DNA from: Agelaius tricolor
Lineage: Eukaryota; Chordata; Aves; Passeriformes; Icteridae
Assembly (NCBI GenBank): GCA_023055355.1
Contig: JALJCS010000037.1
Location: 992,001 to 1,056,000, forward strand
Reading direction: 5' to 3'
Length of the DNA: 64,000 bases
In this document: one piece after another, positions 21,907-36,284 of the stretch
How positions within the stretch are numbered: position 1 is the stretch's first letter
Layout of the letters: every line of letters begins with the position of its first letter
Position numbers and translations under genes: made by a program
The notes under the pieces: model-generated
What the model saw: the letters and a program-made list of their open reading frames with translations, nothing else
What the model was told of the DNA's origin: nothing
Databases searched by the model: none

Positions 21907-24900
21907 AAAGGCAGTAGTTGTTGCTTTGGTTATTTCAGGCTTGACCACCCCCAGGCCTCAGGACACAGCTGGAGGCACAGCTGAAGGCAAAGCTGTGGGA
22001 CTGATAATTTTGGGAGCATTAATCTCTGTGGGGTTAAAGGTGCACTGGTAGAAGGAATGGTGGGCGAACAGCCAAGGAAACCCATCTAATCTGCCATGGT
22101 GTCCTGACACCAGCTGAGAGCAGCACAGCAAGAGGGAAAGTGTGCAGCAGTTTTTCCTCTGAATGCTCTTCCAAGCCCTGTAAAACCACCTGGCAGTGGC
22201 TCCCTGAGCTGTTGTCCCCTGTGGTCCTCCCGGGGTCCTGTTTCCTTGGCTCCTGCCATGGCTGTGGGTGCACACAATTCTCAGATCCATGCTGCTGCCA
22301 CCCAGTTCTCTCTGCCCCAAGCAGTCTCTTTTTCACTCTCCACCCTTCAAACTCCCTCCTTTGCTCCTCCTCCCCAGCCCCTTTGCTCCATGTGGGAGAA
22401 TGACCATGGGTAGTCCTGAAATATGGAGCAGACCCCAAAACACAGCTCAGAAGAGCAGGTGGAGCCAGGCTCCACCATGGCTCAGATCCATCTCTCTCCA
22501 GAGCTTTTCTGGCCCCCGGTGTTGTGTCCCATCTTCCTGACCAGGGCAGCTTTTCAGGCACTCACAGAAGCTGTCAGACAAAACACTCCAGATTAATCCC
22601 ACTCTCTTCCTCTCTCTTTTTAGAAACTTTTAATTAGTCCCCAACTCAGCACCATTATTAGTATTTGTTATTAAGTATTAAAACTGCTCACCCCCAGCTC
22701 CTTCTCCCTCTGCTTCCCTCTTCCAGCCCTTTGTTTTAATTGTTATATTTTTTCATCAGTGATCAGCCAAGCTTCCCTAATGATCTAGGCTCATTTAAAG
22801 GGTTTATAACTCCGGCACAAAACTCCAATAAAAAAGCGGCAGCCTTGCTGGGAACCTCCTGGGGCTACTCAGCAGCCAGGAACACAAACTCATTTAACAC
22901 TTGCCTGTTCCCCCCTTTTCTTAGTCACCATCGCCCAGTCTGTCAAAATATCTTCCTCTGCACGCACAGAAACCCTTCATTTTTCCTTTTCCACATCTTT
23001 CCCTCTCAATTCTTTGTCCCTACAGATCAAGACAGGAGAACTGGAAAAATCCTTGATTAGGCATGTGGTAGAGTTAACAGCAAATGGAGCAAACTCACTG
23101 TTCCTCCCAGCCTTTCCCTGCATCCCTGTCCCCTCTCAAGAGGAATAAACACAAAGAGTTGTAGTGAGGCTGAGGAAAGAAATGATCTGGCTGTATTTCT
23201 CCTGAAGTATATTTAGCAGTTGCAAGTTACCTCTCTAGAGAGCTTAAAAGCCTCTTTTACAAATCTGTAAATTGGCACTGCCTTTCCCTCCTTGCTCTTC
23301 TCCCTTTGCAAAGAGGTGTAGATTTACACACCGTAGACAAAGGGTTGCTTGGCAAACTCTCAGAGTCTTGGCCCAGCTTCCCGTGGAGTACAGATGTTGC
23401 TTCCAAACCTGTCTTTAGCCTTGTGCACAGCCAGCAGGAAATTCGTGGGGATCCAGGCAGGAGGAGGAGTGCAAGCTGTTCTCCAGGAACAGAGACCATG
23501 ACCTAGACTTAGGTAGGCTCTGATGTGACCTACTGGGCTTCTTGCCCATGGCCTTGGGCACTGGGCCACCAGCCAGGGTGAGGGGCGAGCCAGGAGAACA
23601 CAGTGACCTCCTTGTACCAAGCCTTTTGAGGGAAACCTCACAAAAGCTATTCCATCTCTCTATTTACGCACAAAACCCCTCTGAAATGAGGAGGAAAGAA
23701 GGGAGTGAGAGTGGTAGAAAGGAAATGAGTAGAGCAAGGCACGGGGTGGGTTTATGTCAGCTGCCTTTAGCCATCTGCCAGGTGGGTACTTCCATCTGAG
23801 CTGTCACTGTGCCTCTCCCTGGAAATGCCACAGGGAAAATAAACACTTTTAACACCCTGCCCTTGTAAACCAGTGGAATATTGACCTTTTTATATTGAAA
23901 AGACCCCCAGTTCTTCTAGCTGACATACTTCCCAGAGCCATCCATTGCAAAATTATGGAGCAAACGATGCCATTAAATGGTCCTGCTTTGAAGTCACTGT
24001 TGCTCCCAGGACAACATCACACCTGCAATGACCATGGCAGCCACAATTGCATTGATACACTTTAGAAGCAGCCTTTTGTTCTCACTTGAAAGGAGCTCAG
24101 CTGAAAGGCCCAGCAATGTGTCCAGTCATCTTCAAAAAGCCAGAATCATTTGGTGGGAATGAACAGTGGGAGCTCCTCAGTCAGCCATTTGAAAAGGACA
24201 GCTTCCCAAGGAACTTCAGCTCTATCCTCCCCTGTCCAGCTGCTGGGCTCCTCTGAGAGATGATTTCTGGAGCTGGTTGAGCTGCTTTGACACATATTTT
24301 TCAGCAGCAGTTTAAGTTTTGGGGAGAGAGAGAAATAGCAAAAGAAACAAATCAACCCATTGAAATATTTCAAGAAAAGTAAGGAAAAAATCATAAGGTT
24401 TTGGGGTATTTAATAACATTGGGTTTTCAACTTGGGCTGAAAGGGCAGCACACTAAGCAGGGTCTGTGGAGGATGCCTGCAATTAGAGACCTGCTTGGTG
24501 ATACAGAGCTGTCTTCTCCTTGTTTCCAGCTGCTACATTTAATTAAAAGAAAGCTAAACAATCCATTACATTAAATTACTTTCTGCACATTACTTTTCCA
24601 CATAGACAACTGAAATGGTTGCCACAGGGATGCTATCTGACCGCAGGCTGGAAAGGAGATAAACCATTCTCAAAATTATTCTATCCTTGCTTGAAATATC
24701 ACCCCAATGGCCTGGTCAGGAGCCATTCCTGACTGTGAGACTGGTGGGGATTCACCAGGAATGTGAGAGGCATTAATGGACTGTAATCCCAGCCTCATCT
24801 TGCTTATTCCTGCATCATGTCACAAGATGATAAGGATGCCAAATCACTCTAATGTTGTGGCAAACAAAAGGGCTTCTTTCAAGTTTCCTCTCTGTACTCT

Positions 24901-27874
24901 CTGTCACCTTCACCCTGGAATCTGCAGTAAATAAAATCATACCATGAGTTAGTCTCTACCTCAGCTGCCTCTTCAGAGTTTCTAATCAGTGCCAAACAGT
25001 CCATATACCTTGTTTCACCTTCTAACTTAAATAGTCCTTTGATATTACAAGTATGCCAGGGATATCTTGAAATATCTCGTGGAAATTGAATTTTTAGGAA
25101 AACTCCTTGCCCCTGTGGGCATTTTTTCCCTTTCAATTCTTGTCAAAGAAGGACAAAAAAAATTTGGAATCTTCCTCAGTGACCCATTAGGCCACAGAGC
25201 AGATTTTGTCTCCTGGAGAGGAATTCCCTAGAGCACAGCCCAAGTCCAGACTGCAGCAGGGAAGGAGATGCTGGTTAAAGCCCTGCTCTGACAGCCCCTG
25301 TGTGCTCCCACCCCAAGCCCCTGCCTCACCACTCTGCCATTTAAAAAACATTCTGGTCTTAAAGCAGCTCCCAAAGCATGACCAGCTTGAGGCAAAACCA
25401 ACCTGGACTGGCTTCAGGAGGAGAGCTGAACAAAAGCAACACCCTGGCTTGCCTCTGTGCCGCTGTTACTGCTCTGCCCTTATTTTCTGCACTCCATGCC
25501 ACTTTCCCTCTGAGATAATTGTTGCCAAGTGGCCATTTGGAACACGGCTGAGTGCAGATTGTTAAAGGAGAGATCGGCTTCTGCTTCTGTCTTGCTGACT
25601 ATTTTTTGCTTTATTCCCCATCTCAGACAAAAACATTCTGAGGGTATCTGTTTACTGTTTGTGCATGATGCATTATGGTAGGCAATGGTCCCTTCCTCCC
25701 TCATTTTACAGCATTTGCACCTCACCCAGCAGCAGCACAGACCTTTATGAGCACAGAGCTCCAGCCCTGTCCCTCTTGCCCCGAGCCAGCCTTCCAGAAG
25801 GGGAATGCCATTGGCCTTGGGTTTGGGCACGCAGTGGGAAATGTGCTCACTGGCTGGACCCAGTGACAGCCTTGCTCTGTCTCACATTTGCCCCATTTGA
25901 AGCCTGTAAACTGCTGGACTGGGTTTGCACTTACAAACATCCTCTTAACCCCAGCAGCATGAGCTGAGTCCTTCAGCAGTCTCATCCAGACAAGCACCTT
26001 ACTCAAATACCTTGGGAATTATCCCATCCTCTCTCTGAATCTGAGATCACGGGGAATACGAGACAGGAATCTCAGATTCTGGTGATGGCCAGGAGAGAGG
26101 AGCTTTATGAAAGAAGGAGGAAGGAAGCTCAGGCAGTGTCCACTTAATCATGGTCATAGTAAATACCAATATTGTGGTTTTAAAAGAAAAAAACCACTGC
26201 CAAATACTCACCCCCTAGGAAGTATCCTGCTTCCCTCCACTGTGTCTTCATACAAGGAAGTTTTTCCTGCAGCTTTATGGAATGAAGAAAACCACATCTC
26301 ACACTGGGGACTTCTCCACAAAAGAGACCCAGAAGCCAACCCAAAAGGCAGCAGGTGAAACACATTAACAACTAATTTGTATTTTATGCATTATATTTTT
26401 CTCTCTGACTGTTTTTAATTCTCCCCTAGCAGCATAAGCTGCTCACCCTCAAAGCTTTCAGCCTCCTGTGAAATGTCAGTGGTCATCTCACAGGCTGTAT
26501 TTGTGTCTGTAGGTCCCCATCAGCACTGGGCAAAGATGGAGTGAAAAGAATGATGTTTTTCAAGCCCTGCAGTCAGGTCCTCAATGTTCCCAGCATCTGA
26601 CTCTTGCCTGCAGAGGTGTGAATCAAATTCTGGTTTCCCATGTGGTCACACCAGATGGTTGGCTCAAAACCCATCATTTCTTTACAGCAAAACTCACTAG
26701 ACACAGACAGTAACCATAAGATATGTTGGAAACTCGACTCTCGTATAATTTAGACTGCTGACACCCATGCAAAGGATCCTTCACCCTGCTCCTTTTGTCA
26801 GCTCTTCAAGAATGGTTTCTGTGCTGAAAACGTCCTGAAACATTTCGAGGCAGTGACAAAAATACATTCTTACAGTCAGCCTGCATCCTCTCATTCTGAG
26901 AGATCTCGTTGTTGCTTCTGAACTTTGATTGTCAAGTTACATTCAAGGATCATTTCAGATGCCCCAAGAGGCAGCACTGCTCCCAAGGAATCCTTGGAAG
27001 CAGCTGTGCAGGACAGCAGGTCATGTTCCAACATTATTTCATTGTCTGTGGCCCATTGCAGTGGGTTCTGGAATTTTTTGGGGGTGGACACCTCCGACCA
27101 CATCACACTGTGCCTTCTACAAAAGAATTGGGAATGCTGAGTAAGTCCCTGCCCTGGTGAAATTGTGAAGGGAGCACTGGAGAGAACATTATTCACTAAA
27201 GCAAATAAAAATCTTGGAAGGAGACTGTGTTGAAAACAATCATATGCTTGGGAAATCTGGCTCTGTGTGTTTAGTGACCACAAGAGGTCAGGGCATCAGT
27301 TTTCCATTGCATCTTAAAAGCAACATCTCAAAGAGCCTGGAGCTAGGACACTATTTTAGCTGAGACTGTTCAGTTCAGAAATTTCATCTTTAAACATTCC
27401 TTAACAGGGGTTACCACAGGAGCAACAGCCCTTCTTTTCTTTGCACTTGAGTCTATCAGGATAATAGTCAGGTTTGTCTTTCTTTATGTTCCAGGTCTTG
27501 CTCCACAGTTTGAGGGCTTGCAGAAATATTGTATTTTACACTAAAAGCCACAGTCAACACCTCCATTTCCTTGGTACAACCAGGCTTCCTTCATTAGGAA
27601 TAAACCATGCTGGTGACAAAGCTGTCCCAGGTGTGACCTCAGGTGTGCAGAGTTTCCTCCTGCAGAAGCTTTTAAGCATCAAAAGCCTTCTTTTTCTCCC
27701 TTCTAAATCCATTTCTTCAGCATGAGTAAAGGTCAGTCTGTGAGACAGCAAATGCATTACATATTTCAACTCCAAATTAAGACTATTTCTGCAAATGCAG
27801 TTCTTCTTCTATGAGAGGTCTATGTCAGGGAGACAGAGGAAAAAGGAGATGTATAAAATAGTAACATATTCTTT
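21907..27874. other. Non-coding stretch of about 6 kb
   Basis: No gene or mobile element recognised. A 175-codon minus-strand frame (22034-22561) lacks family features. The segment 22740-22900 ('gatctaggctcatttaaagg', 'ataactccggcac') has unusually even composition and might be a conserved non-coding element, but this cannot be tested here. Confidence 0.45.
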
Positions 27875-27916
27875 ACATATGTATATGTGTGTGTATATAT
27901 ATATATGTGTATATAA
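27875..27916. repeat. TA/TG microsatellite
   Basis: Alternating 'atatgtatatgtgtgtgta' and '(ta)n' steps over about 42 bases. Confidence 0.9.
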
Positions 27917-30900
27917 AAATAAAACTATAGGAGCTGTGTACACACTTGCCCTCTGAGAACCACTTTCTGTGGCTCCTCTTTTTACTAATGCACTTTTTCT
28001 AGAGAGTCCTGTCCAGGCACTAACTGGGCTTGACCCAGTTTGGTGTATAAAAACAGACACGATTGCTGCCTGGGATATTAGATGATGAATTTTTCATGTT
28101 CTGCCTTGTTTCACTGCAAAGTCCAGCCTCAGTCCCCCCTCTGTCTGCAGCACGTCCCCTTTAGCAGGTCCTGCTTGGTGAAATTGCATTTCTTTGTTTA
28201 CTCTGCATGACGCCAGGAAATGCCTTTCTTTCCCTTCTTTTTTTTTTTCCTTTTCTTTATTTTTGAAGTGAAAGTTATTAAGCTACTTCTGGCATAATAC
28301 CTCTAAATGCCGAGTTCGTGAGAGGGAATTTTAACTTGGTTAATCTGACACAAATGAAAAACTATTCAAGGCTTGAGATGACTGGAAAGTTTAGTGTCAT
28401 GGCTTTTTCAGGAGAAAAAGAGGCTTCTCAGCAAAATTTCATTTGAACACTTGACGTTATTTATTTCCTTTAAAGCGTTGGGCATGGTTTAAAGACACAG
28501 GAAAAATGGAACTAATGGTTCTGCTTGCTGCTGGGGGGCACATGGGGCAGAGAGAAGGGCAGAGGGGATGGAGAGTGTTCTCCTTATTGATGTGGGACAG
28601 TGGGGAACTGCTCCCACTGCGAGCTGGATCCTGCAGGCTTGCTCAGGGCTGGAATGGAAATGTCACTCTCTTAAAAGTTAAATTTCAACTGCCATCATTT
28701 CTGTGACTATTATCAGCAGAGGAAAATGGGAAGGAGAGGCTCACTGTGATACAGAGACCTCATAAGTCTGAGATCATTCCTTTCCTTGTTCAAAGCCATT
28801 ACATCTGAATTAAAGATGTCTTGGGATGCTTCTCATCCAAAAGTTTTTCTCCATTTTTTATTTGCATGTCTGCGATCAAAAAGAAACAGAATCTGCCAGA
28901 GTTAAGCTATGCCAGTGCTCAGAGGGGAGGTCCTAGGACAGTGGACAAACTTCCATGTCTGGGGGGACAGCTCTGGAGATTTGAGGACCATTTTCAGACC
29001 ATTTTCAGAGTTATGCAGTGAACTGGTGGAGTCCCAGCATCTTTTCCTCCTGGAAGGAGGGTGTGGGGTGTGTGTTTGAGTGCTGCCTTCTCTCTCCTGA
29101 GCAGTAGCTGGGATAAATGGGCTGAAGCTTCCCTCTACTCTTTGCTCCAATAACCATGTATCAGGTTTTCCACAGCTGAGCTGAAACCATGATTCATAAT
29201 CAGTTTCGTTTGCGAAATGTTCTTCTAATTGATCAGACGGAGACCAATTTCAGTGTGGGAAACTGAACCCTGAGAAAATTAATTACCCGCCAGGCTAAAC
29301 CCATTTCCTTTGGCCCAAGTACAGCTTATTGTATGGTACTGAGAGATGACTGGCTGTCGAGAGAAAGGCAATGCTATAATTCTTTCTAGGACACGCTACA
29401 TTGGGAGCAGATAAAGTGCTGCTGGCTGGGGCACTGCCTATGCAGAGTGGGGAGGTGGCGCAGGGAAAGGGGAAAAGGGACAGTAAATACATGGCAAAAG
29501 GCTCAGAGGGAGTAGAGATAAGAGAAAGGAGAAAATACACCAATTTTAAACTCCCAGATTCTCCCAGGGATTAGTCACTACAGAGTTTGCCTTTGGGGAC
29601 AAGGGGTCTTAACATTTTCTGTGCTACTTGGTGCTCATTTTACACCTGTGAGATATGGAGGGAAGTCACGGACCCTGGGCAAAAGACACAGGCAGAGACA
29701 GATTTTTTTTTTTTTTTTTTTAATTTTTTTTGCTGTGATGCTCCAATAATGAGGGTAGTGAACTTAGCAAGGCTCCACAGCCTCGGGGCAGGAAGGCTTG
29801 GAATAAATGCTGTAACTGAGCAGAAAGCATCAGGGAGTAAAAGCAGGCTCTCTTTCCTCCTTTAGGCTGAGGAGATGTGGAGGATCCAGGGGCTCACAGG
29901 TGGCTCACAGGAATGTGAATGAGGGTGTTGCATCCCTGCTCCCAGCATGGGAATTGCTGCTCTTGCAGATGACTGCCATCCCCTTCTCTTCCAAGGGCTC
30001 CTGGCATCAGCATTCCCAACTCAAAGCCCTCCAAGACAGGAGGCGTTACAGATTTTTTAATTAAAGCCAATTGGGTAATGAAAGTAGCAGGAGCATGTTC
30101 CCACTCCATGAATGGATAAATGAAAGCTCCCAGCAAAGACGGCAGACACAGAGTCTGGGTGGGGAACAGATTTGAGATGGAAATTCTAAGGGCTGCCATC
30201 TTTAAGCTAATGACATCCTGCCCACACAATTGTGCCATCTTCCAGGGTAGAAAAATAACCTCAGAGGGAACACGGATCTCCTTCTTTTTAGACTGGGGCT
30301 TTTCCAGTGAAAAACATTAGTGTTAGAGGATACTCAGGCTGCAATCCCCTGACAGTAAGAGCCAGCTACTCTCCAGCTGCTCCAGGTTAATAGAAATACT
30401 TCCTTGGCTAGACCCCAGCACAAAACAAAATAGGATTTACAGCCAGAGTAGAGCTAATCAAAGAAAAAGGACAAAGGTTTATCAGCAGCCAGAACTTTTC
30501 AGAAGCAAAGAACTTAGTGATGTCTGGGTCAACAATGTTCTTGTGCTTCAGAGAGCCCTCGATGCAGATTGCTTGGGGGATGCCTTGCCTTGATGGAAAG
30601 TTTTAACCCTTTGACTTTTGAAAGGACACAGTCTAGGTGTATTTATTGGAAAACCTCGAACTCAAACAAAATAATCTCTGTGTTGCTGCCAGCCTTTTAT
30701 CAGCGTCTGTGTGAAGGTGCTCAGGAGCTCTGTGTAAATGCGATGTACTTAAGAAACAAAGGGTGAGTGGAATGACCTCTTCAAATGCAGATGTCAGGCG
30801 TCTTTAAAGCCCTGGGGTTCAAGGATCAACAAAGCTGGGTTAAGGCTCCTACTCTGTTTTCCTTCTCTATCCACCTTTTTCTTGCTCCAAGAAAGAAGAT

Positions 30901-32261
30901 GGCGTAATTGAGTCAGGCTCAGAGAGATTCTCAGGGGAAAATACAATTTTACAGCAATTCCTTATGGTACATTGTGGAATTTGTTTTTAATACAGGATGT
31001 TCCTTCTTACATACCCTGCATCAGAGACCTCTGTTCCCAAAATCTGGAGTGCTCCAGGGCTCCATCTCCCTAACAGGTCACCTGGGAGGGGGAAATACCC
31101 TTCTATGGAAGAGGGAGAGAAACCTGGGAGCAGGGAAGAGGTGCAGGAATCAACATGCGACACAGAAAATTGAAAGAAGTGCCCACTGAATTAATGATAT
31201 TGAGATAATTGCTGTTCTATTTAGGACCTCTTATTTTGGCAGTGACACAGCCGAGGTGTAATACAGCTGGAAATCAAAATGGATGGAAGTTAATCCATTG
31301 AGGTTTATGGCTGCTGTTAGTTTCTGATGGATCCTGATACTCTGCTAAGCAGACACCTCACTGCCTGCCTCTTAAACCAGAGTTCACAGCTCCTCCAACC
31401 TCTTGCAGCAGGAATACTTTTATTAACCCTCTTAGTGCTTTTGAGTTGAGCCTTCACCTGGGGGAAAAGTCAGAGCTCTCTGAAGTGAAACACCAGTTTT
31501 GAAGGGGAAATTCCATTTACATCATGACTGTGAGCCAATATTTTACAGGAAACTATGCAAGTACAAAACCATTCCTAAAAATGTTGGTGAGTTAAGTCAG
31601 TTTAGCATTTTTCCACCCATCAACTGAGCTACTATAACAAAGATTGTGTCCACTCTTATCCCTTAGCTCTTGGACAAACTGCAAAACAATTTTGCTTGGC
31701 TCCAGCGTTTTTTTCCCATGCTTCTCTGCCCCTGCACTCTTCTTTTTTTCCATAGGGAAAGAAAAATAAGAAAAAAAACCCCAGATTTAAAAAGACAAAA
31801 GCTATTTTCCTATTTTCTAAATACTCATTAATTTTAACACCCAGAAGAGATTGTTAAAAATTATCAACATGCATTTATGGAACAGAAATTCAGGAGAGCA
31901 GCAGGAGGTGAGCAGTAACTCTCCTGGAGAATGGTGCTGGTCCAAGTGCAGCTCACCTGGCCATTCATCCAGTGCCCACTGAGGGGGAAAGGAGATGAGA
32001 TATTACTCCATTATAGTCTGAATGTATAATTCATACAATGCCAATGAAATAATGATAAATGACTGAATTGTTCACAAAGGCCATTCTTCACACTTGAGCC
32101 CATTTAAAAAAAAAAAAATCTTTTATTCCTCTCTTCTAAACTTTCTGTTAATGAATCCCCTCCTTGCCTTTGCTTCCCTTGCAGCCACTTGGCAGAGATG
32201 CTCTAAAGAGAGTTGTTGGAGAAGACCTGGAGAATTGGATGTGTGGACATTGGGAAATTTC
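27917..32261. other. Non-coding stretch of about 4.3 kb
   Basis: No gene or mobile element recognised. It includes a pyrimidine run at about 28235-28265, a poly(T) run at 29701-29730 and an A-rich run at 32106-32119. The patches 28260-28400 and 29180-29300 look like complex single-copy sequence. Confidence 0.45.
29701..29730. repeat. Poly(T) tract
   Basis: About twenty T followed by 'aatttttttt'. No retrotransposon body is recognised on either side. Confidence 0.9.
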
Positions 32262-32440
32262 CTTCCTTGAGGGTGGGCAGGCCCTGGCACAGGGTGCCCA
32301 GAGCAGCTGGGGCTGCCCCTGGATCCCTGGCAGTGCCCAAGGCCAGGTTGGAGCAACCTGGGATAGTGGAAGTTGTTGCTGCCCATGGCAGGGGGTGGAA
32401 TGAAATTATTTTTAAGGTCCCTTCCAAAGTGTTCTGTGGT
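32262..32440 (+). mobile_element. CR1-type LINE fragment
   Basis: 'gagggtgggcaggccctggc', 'acagggtgcccagagcagct', 'ggggctgcccctggatccct', 'ggaagttgttgctgcccatg' and 'ggtcccttccaaagtgttct' follow the avian CR1 3' order. It is closely similar to 51846-52026 and, in reverse, to 16822-16952. Confidence 0.88.
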
Positions 32441-35400
32441 TCCAAATCTCTCTGTCTCTCTCTGTGTCTCCATGAACATCCCATTATGTACCCAAGTGTG
32501 AATGTGTGTGTGTGAGCCAGCTCACTTTACAAACACCTCTCTGCCACCTGAACTGGTTCAGACAATCTCTGGCCATGGTTTTCTCAAGAGATGTGTCTGC
32601 TTTCAGTTTTCTCCCCTGTTCTGTGGACAAGGAAAGGCAACAGAATATTCCAAGTCAATTCTTGGTTTGTTTGGGCAGCTGTTTGCTCTCTGTGAGATGA
32701 CAGCAGCATGACACAAACACAAGGTTCTTGCACATGCACTGCAAGAGTTTTGAGTCCACAAAACCAAACCACAGCACTTTGAATCCTTGGGTTGGATGGG
32801 AAAGCTTCCATGCTCCTGGTAATTCACCTGCTGCTCACTCACCTGGCCCTGCCTGGTGTTCTTTATGCCTGGGAAAGGTGAGCCACAGATGAGAAACTGC
32901 TGGAAATAGGAGCTGGTAAAGGAATTGCACCTTGAGGAGCCGCAGCTCTGTTGTGAGATGGATTGGGAGTGGTGGAAATATCAGTCATCCCTCGCTCAGA
33001 GCTGCTGTACTCAGGTAATCAAAACCTGGGGAAAAACTTGTAAAGATTGTAGCACACAGATGGACAGACAGTGAGATAGATCATAAGCAAAAGTAACAGT
33101 TTAAAATTGCATTTCTGTTTGTGACCTGGTTTTCCCAAGTCCGGAGTGCTTGGTCCAGTGGCTCTTGCTGTGGGAGCAGCCTCTGGGGAATTAGTCCAGA
33201 GGCAGTCTCTGCACTCACAGGCCTCTTTTTGCAAATTTTTCTTATCTATATTTTAAAAGGCGAGAAAGCACCAACCAAGGATGTTTTCTAAAGGTCGAAC
33301 CTTTCTTTTTGCAGGAGCTTTCCCACTCTGCTTGCTTTTATTCCCAGGTACTCCCTAAGGACTGATTGAAACGCCATAGCTCTGAGCACATCCTTTGTCC
33401 TGCTTAATCATTGTTAACAGCCCAAAAAGATGAGATAATGGCGACCCATCTTGGGGACTCCAAGATCCTGATTGTTCACAAAGGTCATAGAAAAGCCACG
33501 TTTCTAATCTTTGCAAAAGCAGAGATTAACAGGCAGCCTTGCTGAGATGCTGGGGGGGAGGAAGGGAAAGAAGAAGAAAGGTGATAGGAGGCTATTTGGG
33601 TTTGAGTTGGATACAAGGAGTGGGAACTGAGAAACAAAGCCTTGACACTGCAAAGGGAGCAGGGCAAAACAAATTCCTCTGTAAAATACACAGGCATTAT
33701 GAGAAGCAACTGGGAAAATGTGTGGAAAGAGAAGCTTTGGGGAAAGAATATTCAGTGTAAAATGAGTCAGGGTGCTCTTTATTCCTCCAGCATTCGAGGT
33801 TGCTGGCCTTCACCTCTGATTCCTACAGGAGACAGGCACTGGAGCTGTTGTGGCTGAAAATAAGAATGGAACAGGATGGGATTTGTCCCCCATTATAAAC
33901 TATACAAATGAAAGCTGACAGACTCAAGGAGGTCTCCAGGCTTCCTGGGGTCTGTGAAGGAATCATCACCCATGACAGGCAAAGCCACCCATAATAAAAG
34001 TGACCAGTGAAGAGGGAAGAGATGCCTCAGCTCTAGAGGAGCTCATCTGTCTTTGGTTAGAGAAAAAGAAAATCAAACGGGATGAGTTCAGAATGGAGAG
34101 CTAATCCCACCTCTCCTGAGTCAGAAAAATCCCATCCAGGAGCCTCTGAGGAGTCTTTTATGGCTGGAGCAGATTCTTGGAACACAAAGGGCTCCTGCCC
34201 CATGCTCTCAGCCCATGTTATGTGTTATTGAAGGACTGGAAAATACACAAGCAGAGCCAAACTTGAAAGGCTGTGTCAGACAGCCCATGATCACCTTGTT
34301 CAGCTCCATTTTGTCTGTATTTCATCCAAATGATTAAGGAATATGTTAGGGATTGTGATTCCTCTCCCAGTTTTGAGGATGTTCTGGCAGGAGATGAGAG
34401 AAGCATTTGGGGCCAGAGACTTAAAAAATTCAGGCCCAGATTTCAAGCTTCTGAGGTTTGAAGTTATTTTATGTTGGAAGTTTGGCTTGGACACATCTTT
34501 AGTAGTTGCTAGAATCAGACAGAATCTCCAAAGATTTGGAAGTATTCCTAGTGCAAGAAATTACCAATTTCCATATTTTTGTTGCTCTTGATGTTTTTGA
34601 CATCCAGGAACAAATGATCTTCATTTAAATGAGATGAGAAAAGTATCTCCTGCAAATTATGCCATTTCTTTTCCCCATTATGTTTTTCTGCATCTTCTGG
34701 CAGCGCTGTTGCAAAACCAACAGCAAACGGTCAAGTGGAACTGCAAAGACAATAACTTTAATGGAAAGAAATTGGGAACTGGAAGATGACACAGATTGCA
34801 TTAGGAAAAGAAAAAAGTGAAATAATATTTAATTTCCTTGGTCATAAATAATATGTCCGCCCACATTACAAACACATCAAATATGACAGGAAAAATAGGC
34901 AGTGACATGAGAAAATATCATTATTTCTTCATTAAATGTTTTATACATTTATAAGGGGGGGGGGAAATTAAAAAAGCACCCTGACAAGCAAAAATGTAAC
35001 AGCTGAAGGGCCATTAAAGAAATGAATTAGGACTCTAGAAGTGTGCAGATGTGGAAATTGAAAGGAAAGAAAAAAAATATGTCATAGGAAAAAAACTGTG
35101 ACTGTTGTTAGAACCCAGTTCCTTTCCTTTCCTTTTGTTGTGGGGCTCTGGACACTGGGCAGCCCTTGGTAGGGACTGAGTGATCCCATCAGGGCTGGTT
35201 TTGAGGTGAAAGAAAGGGATCTGCTCTGTCAAGCATTTTTGTGTAGTGGTGGTTGGGCAAAGAGGATTTGTACACAGCGCCTTGCAGAGGGCATCAGGCT
35301 GAACACACAAAACTAGAGGCACTGAAAGTTTGATTTTGCAGGAAGCTGCTGGAAATTTGGGAAGGTCATAAAGGTTGTGGGTGTAAATTTACATGGAGGG

Positions 35401-36284
35401 TTAGGGCCCAGCAAGGGAATGTCAGCAGCCTTGCAGGTCCAGCTGAGCTGCTCTGTTTCCAAAGAGATTTACCTTCCATAAGCATCACTTAATCATCTTC
35501 CTGGGCTTCAATTTCTTGTGCACACTATTGCTCACCCTCTGTGGACCCCAAAAGTACCAAAAGTCAGTCAAGGAGGGCAAAAAAGGCTCCAAATGAAAGA
35601 TGACCTTTAGGGAAAAGGGGGTAAACACTCCTGCATGCAGTTTCTTCACTACACTCATGGCCAGTACCTCTGTGAGAACAGCACTGAGGCTCTAATTGTT
35701 TGTGTCTCTCTAATGATGCATCCTCTCCATCCCTCTCCAGCCCCACGACCAGAACACTTCCATTCAGAGGAACATTATCCCCGTCAGTTCTGCTCCACGA
35801 CGCTCGGCATCGCTCATCCACAGCAAGTCAAGGTCATGACACCCCTGGAAGCAGCGGGCACAGTCTCCTTTCCTCTGCTCTCTGTGCTGCTGAGGAGCTC
35901 CCTGCTCACCCCCACACTGATGGCAGCAGCCCTGCTCCCCTCCAGATTGTTCAACAGATGCTGCTGAGAAACGCCCGAGCAGCTGAAATTCCGCGGGAAA
36001 CGGAGCGCGGCCGCCGGGCTGCGGTCAGGGATGGGAGATGCTCACAAGGTCTTTGGGCTTCACATGAGCAAAGGTGTTTGGCCCTTTCACCAGCACAGAA
36101 GGGTCTGGAGCTGGGGAATGGGATGGGCTGAGTAGTAGGAATTTTATAATATATGATGATCTCCCAGGTTGTAGGCAAAGGAAATATCCAGGGTAGAGGG
36201 CTCCCATCTGCATCTGTGCAAGTGATGAATTCACTGGTAGCCAACAAACAGAATTTACAGTCTGAATAAATACACACAGTGAGC
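32441..36284. other. Non-coding stretch with a CpG-rich patch at its end
   Basis: No gene called. It contains a G homopolymer at about 34956-34964. Open frames near 35564-36131 coincide with a GC/CpG-rich patch described separately. Confidence 0.45.
35779..36028. other. Small CpG-rich patch
   Basis: CpG dinucleotides are scarce in most of the window but cluster here. About five lie in 'cacgacgctcggcatcgctc' near 35797-35816, and about ten in 35968-36028, including 'ccgcgggaaacggagcgcgg' followed by 'ccgccgggctgcgg', which contains a NotI site. It is too small for a classical CpG island, but it could mark an enhancer or minor promoter, or be a remnant of one. Overlapping frames have no recognisable protein. 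Confidence 0.5.

Noticed and set aside
21550..21948. 132-codon minus-strand frame
   Set aside because: It lies inside the CR1 3' end. Not an independent gene and not the CR1 reverse transcriptase region.
22034..22561. 175-codon minus-strand frame as a gene
   Set aside because: No recognisable features, and multiple frames are open in the same interval.
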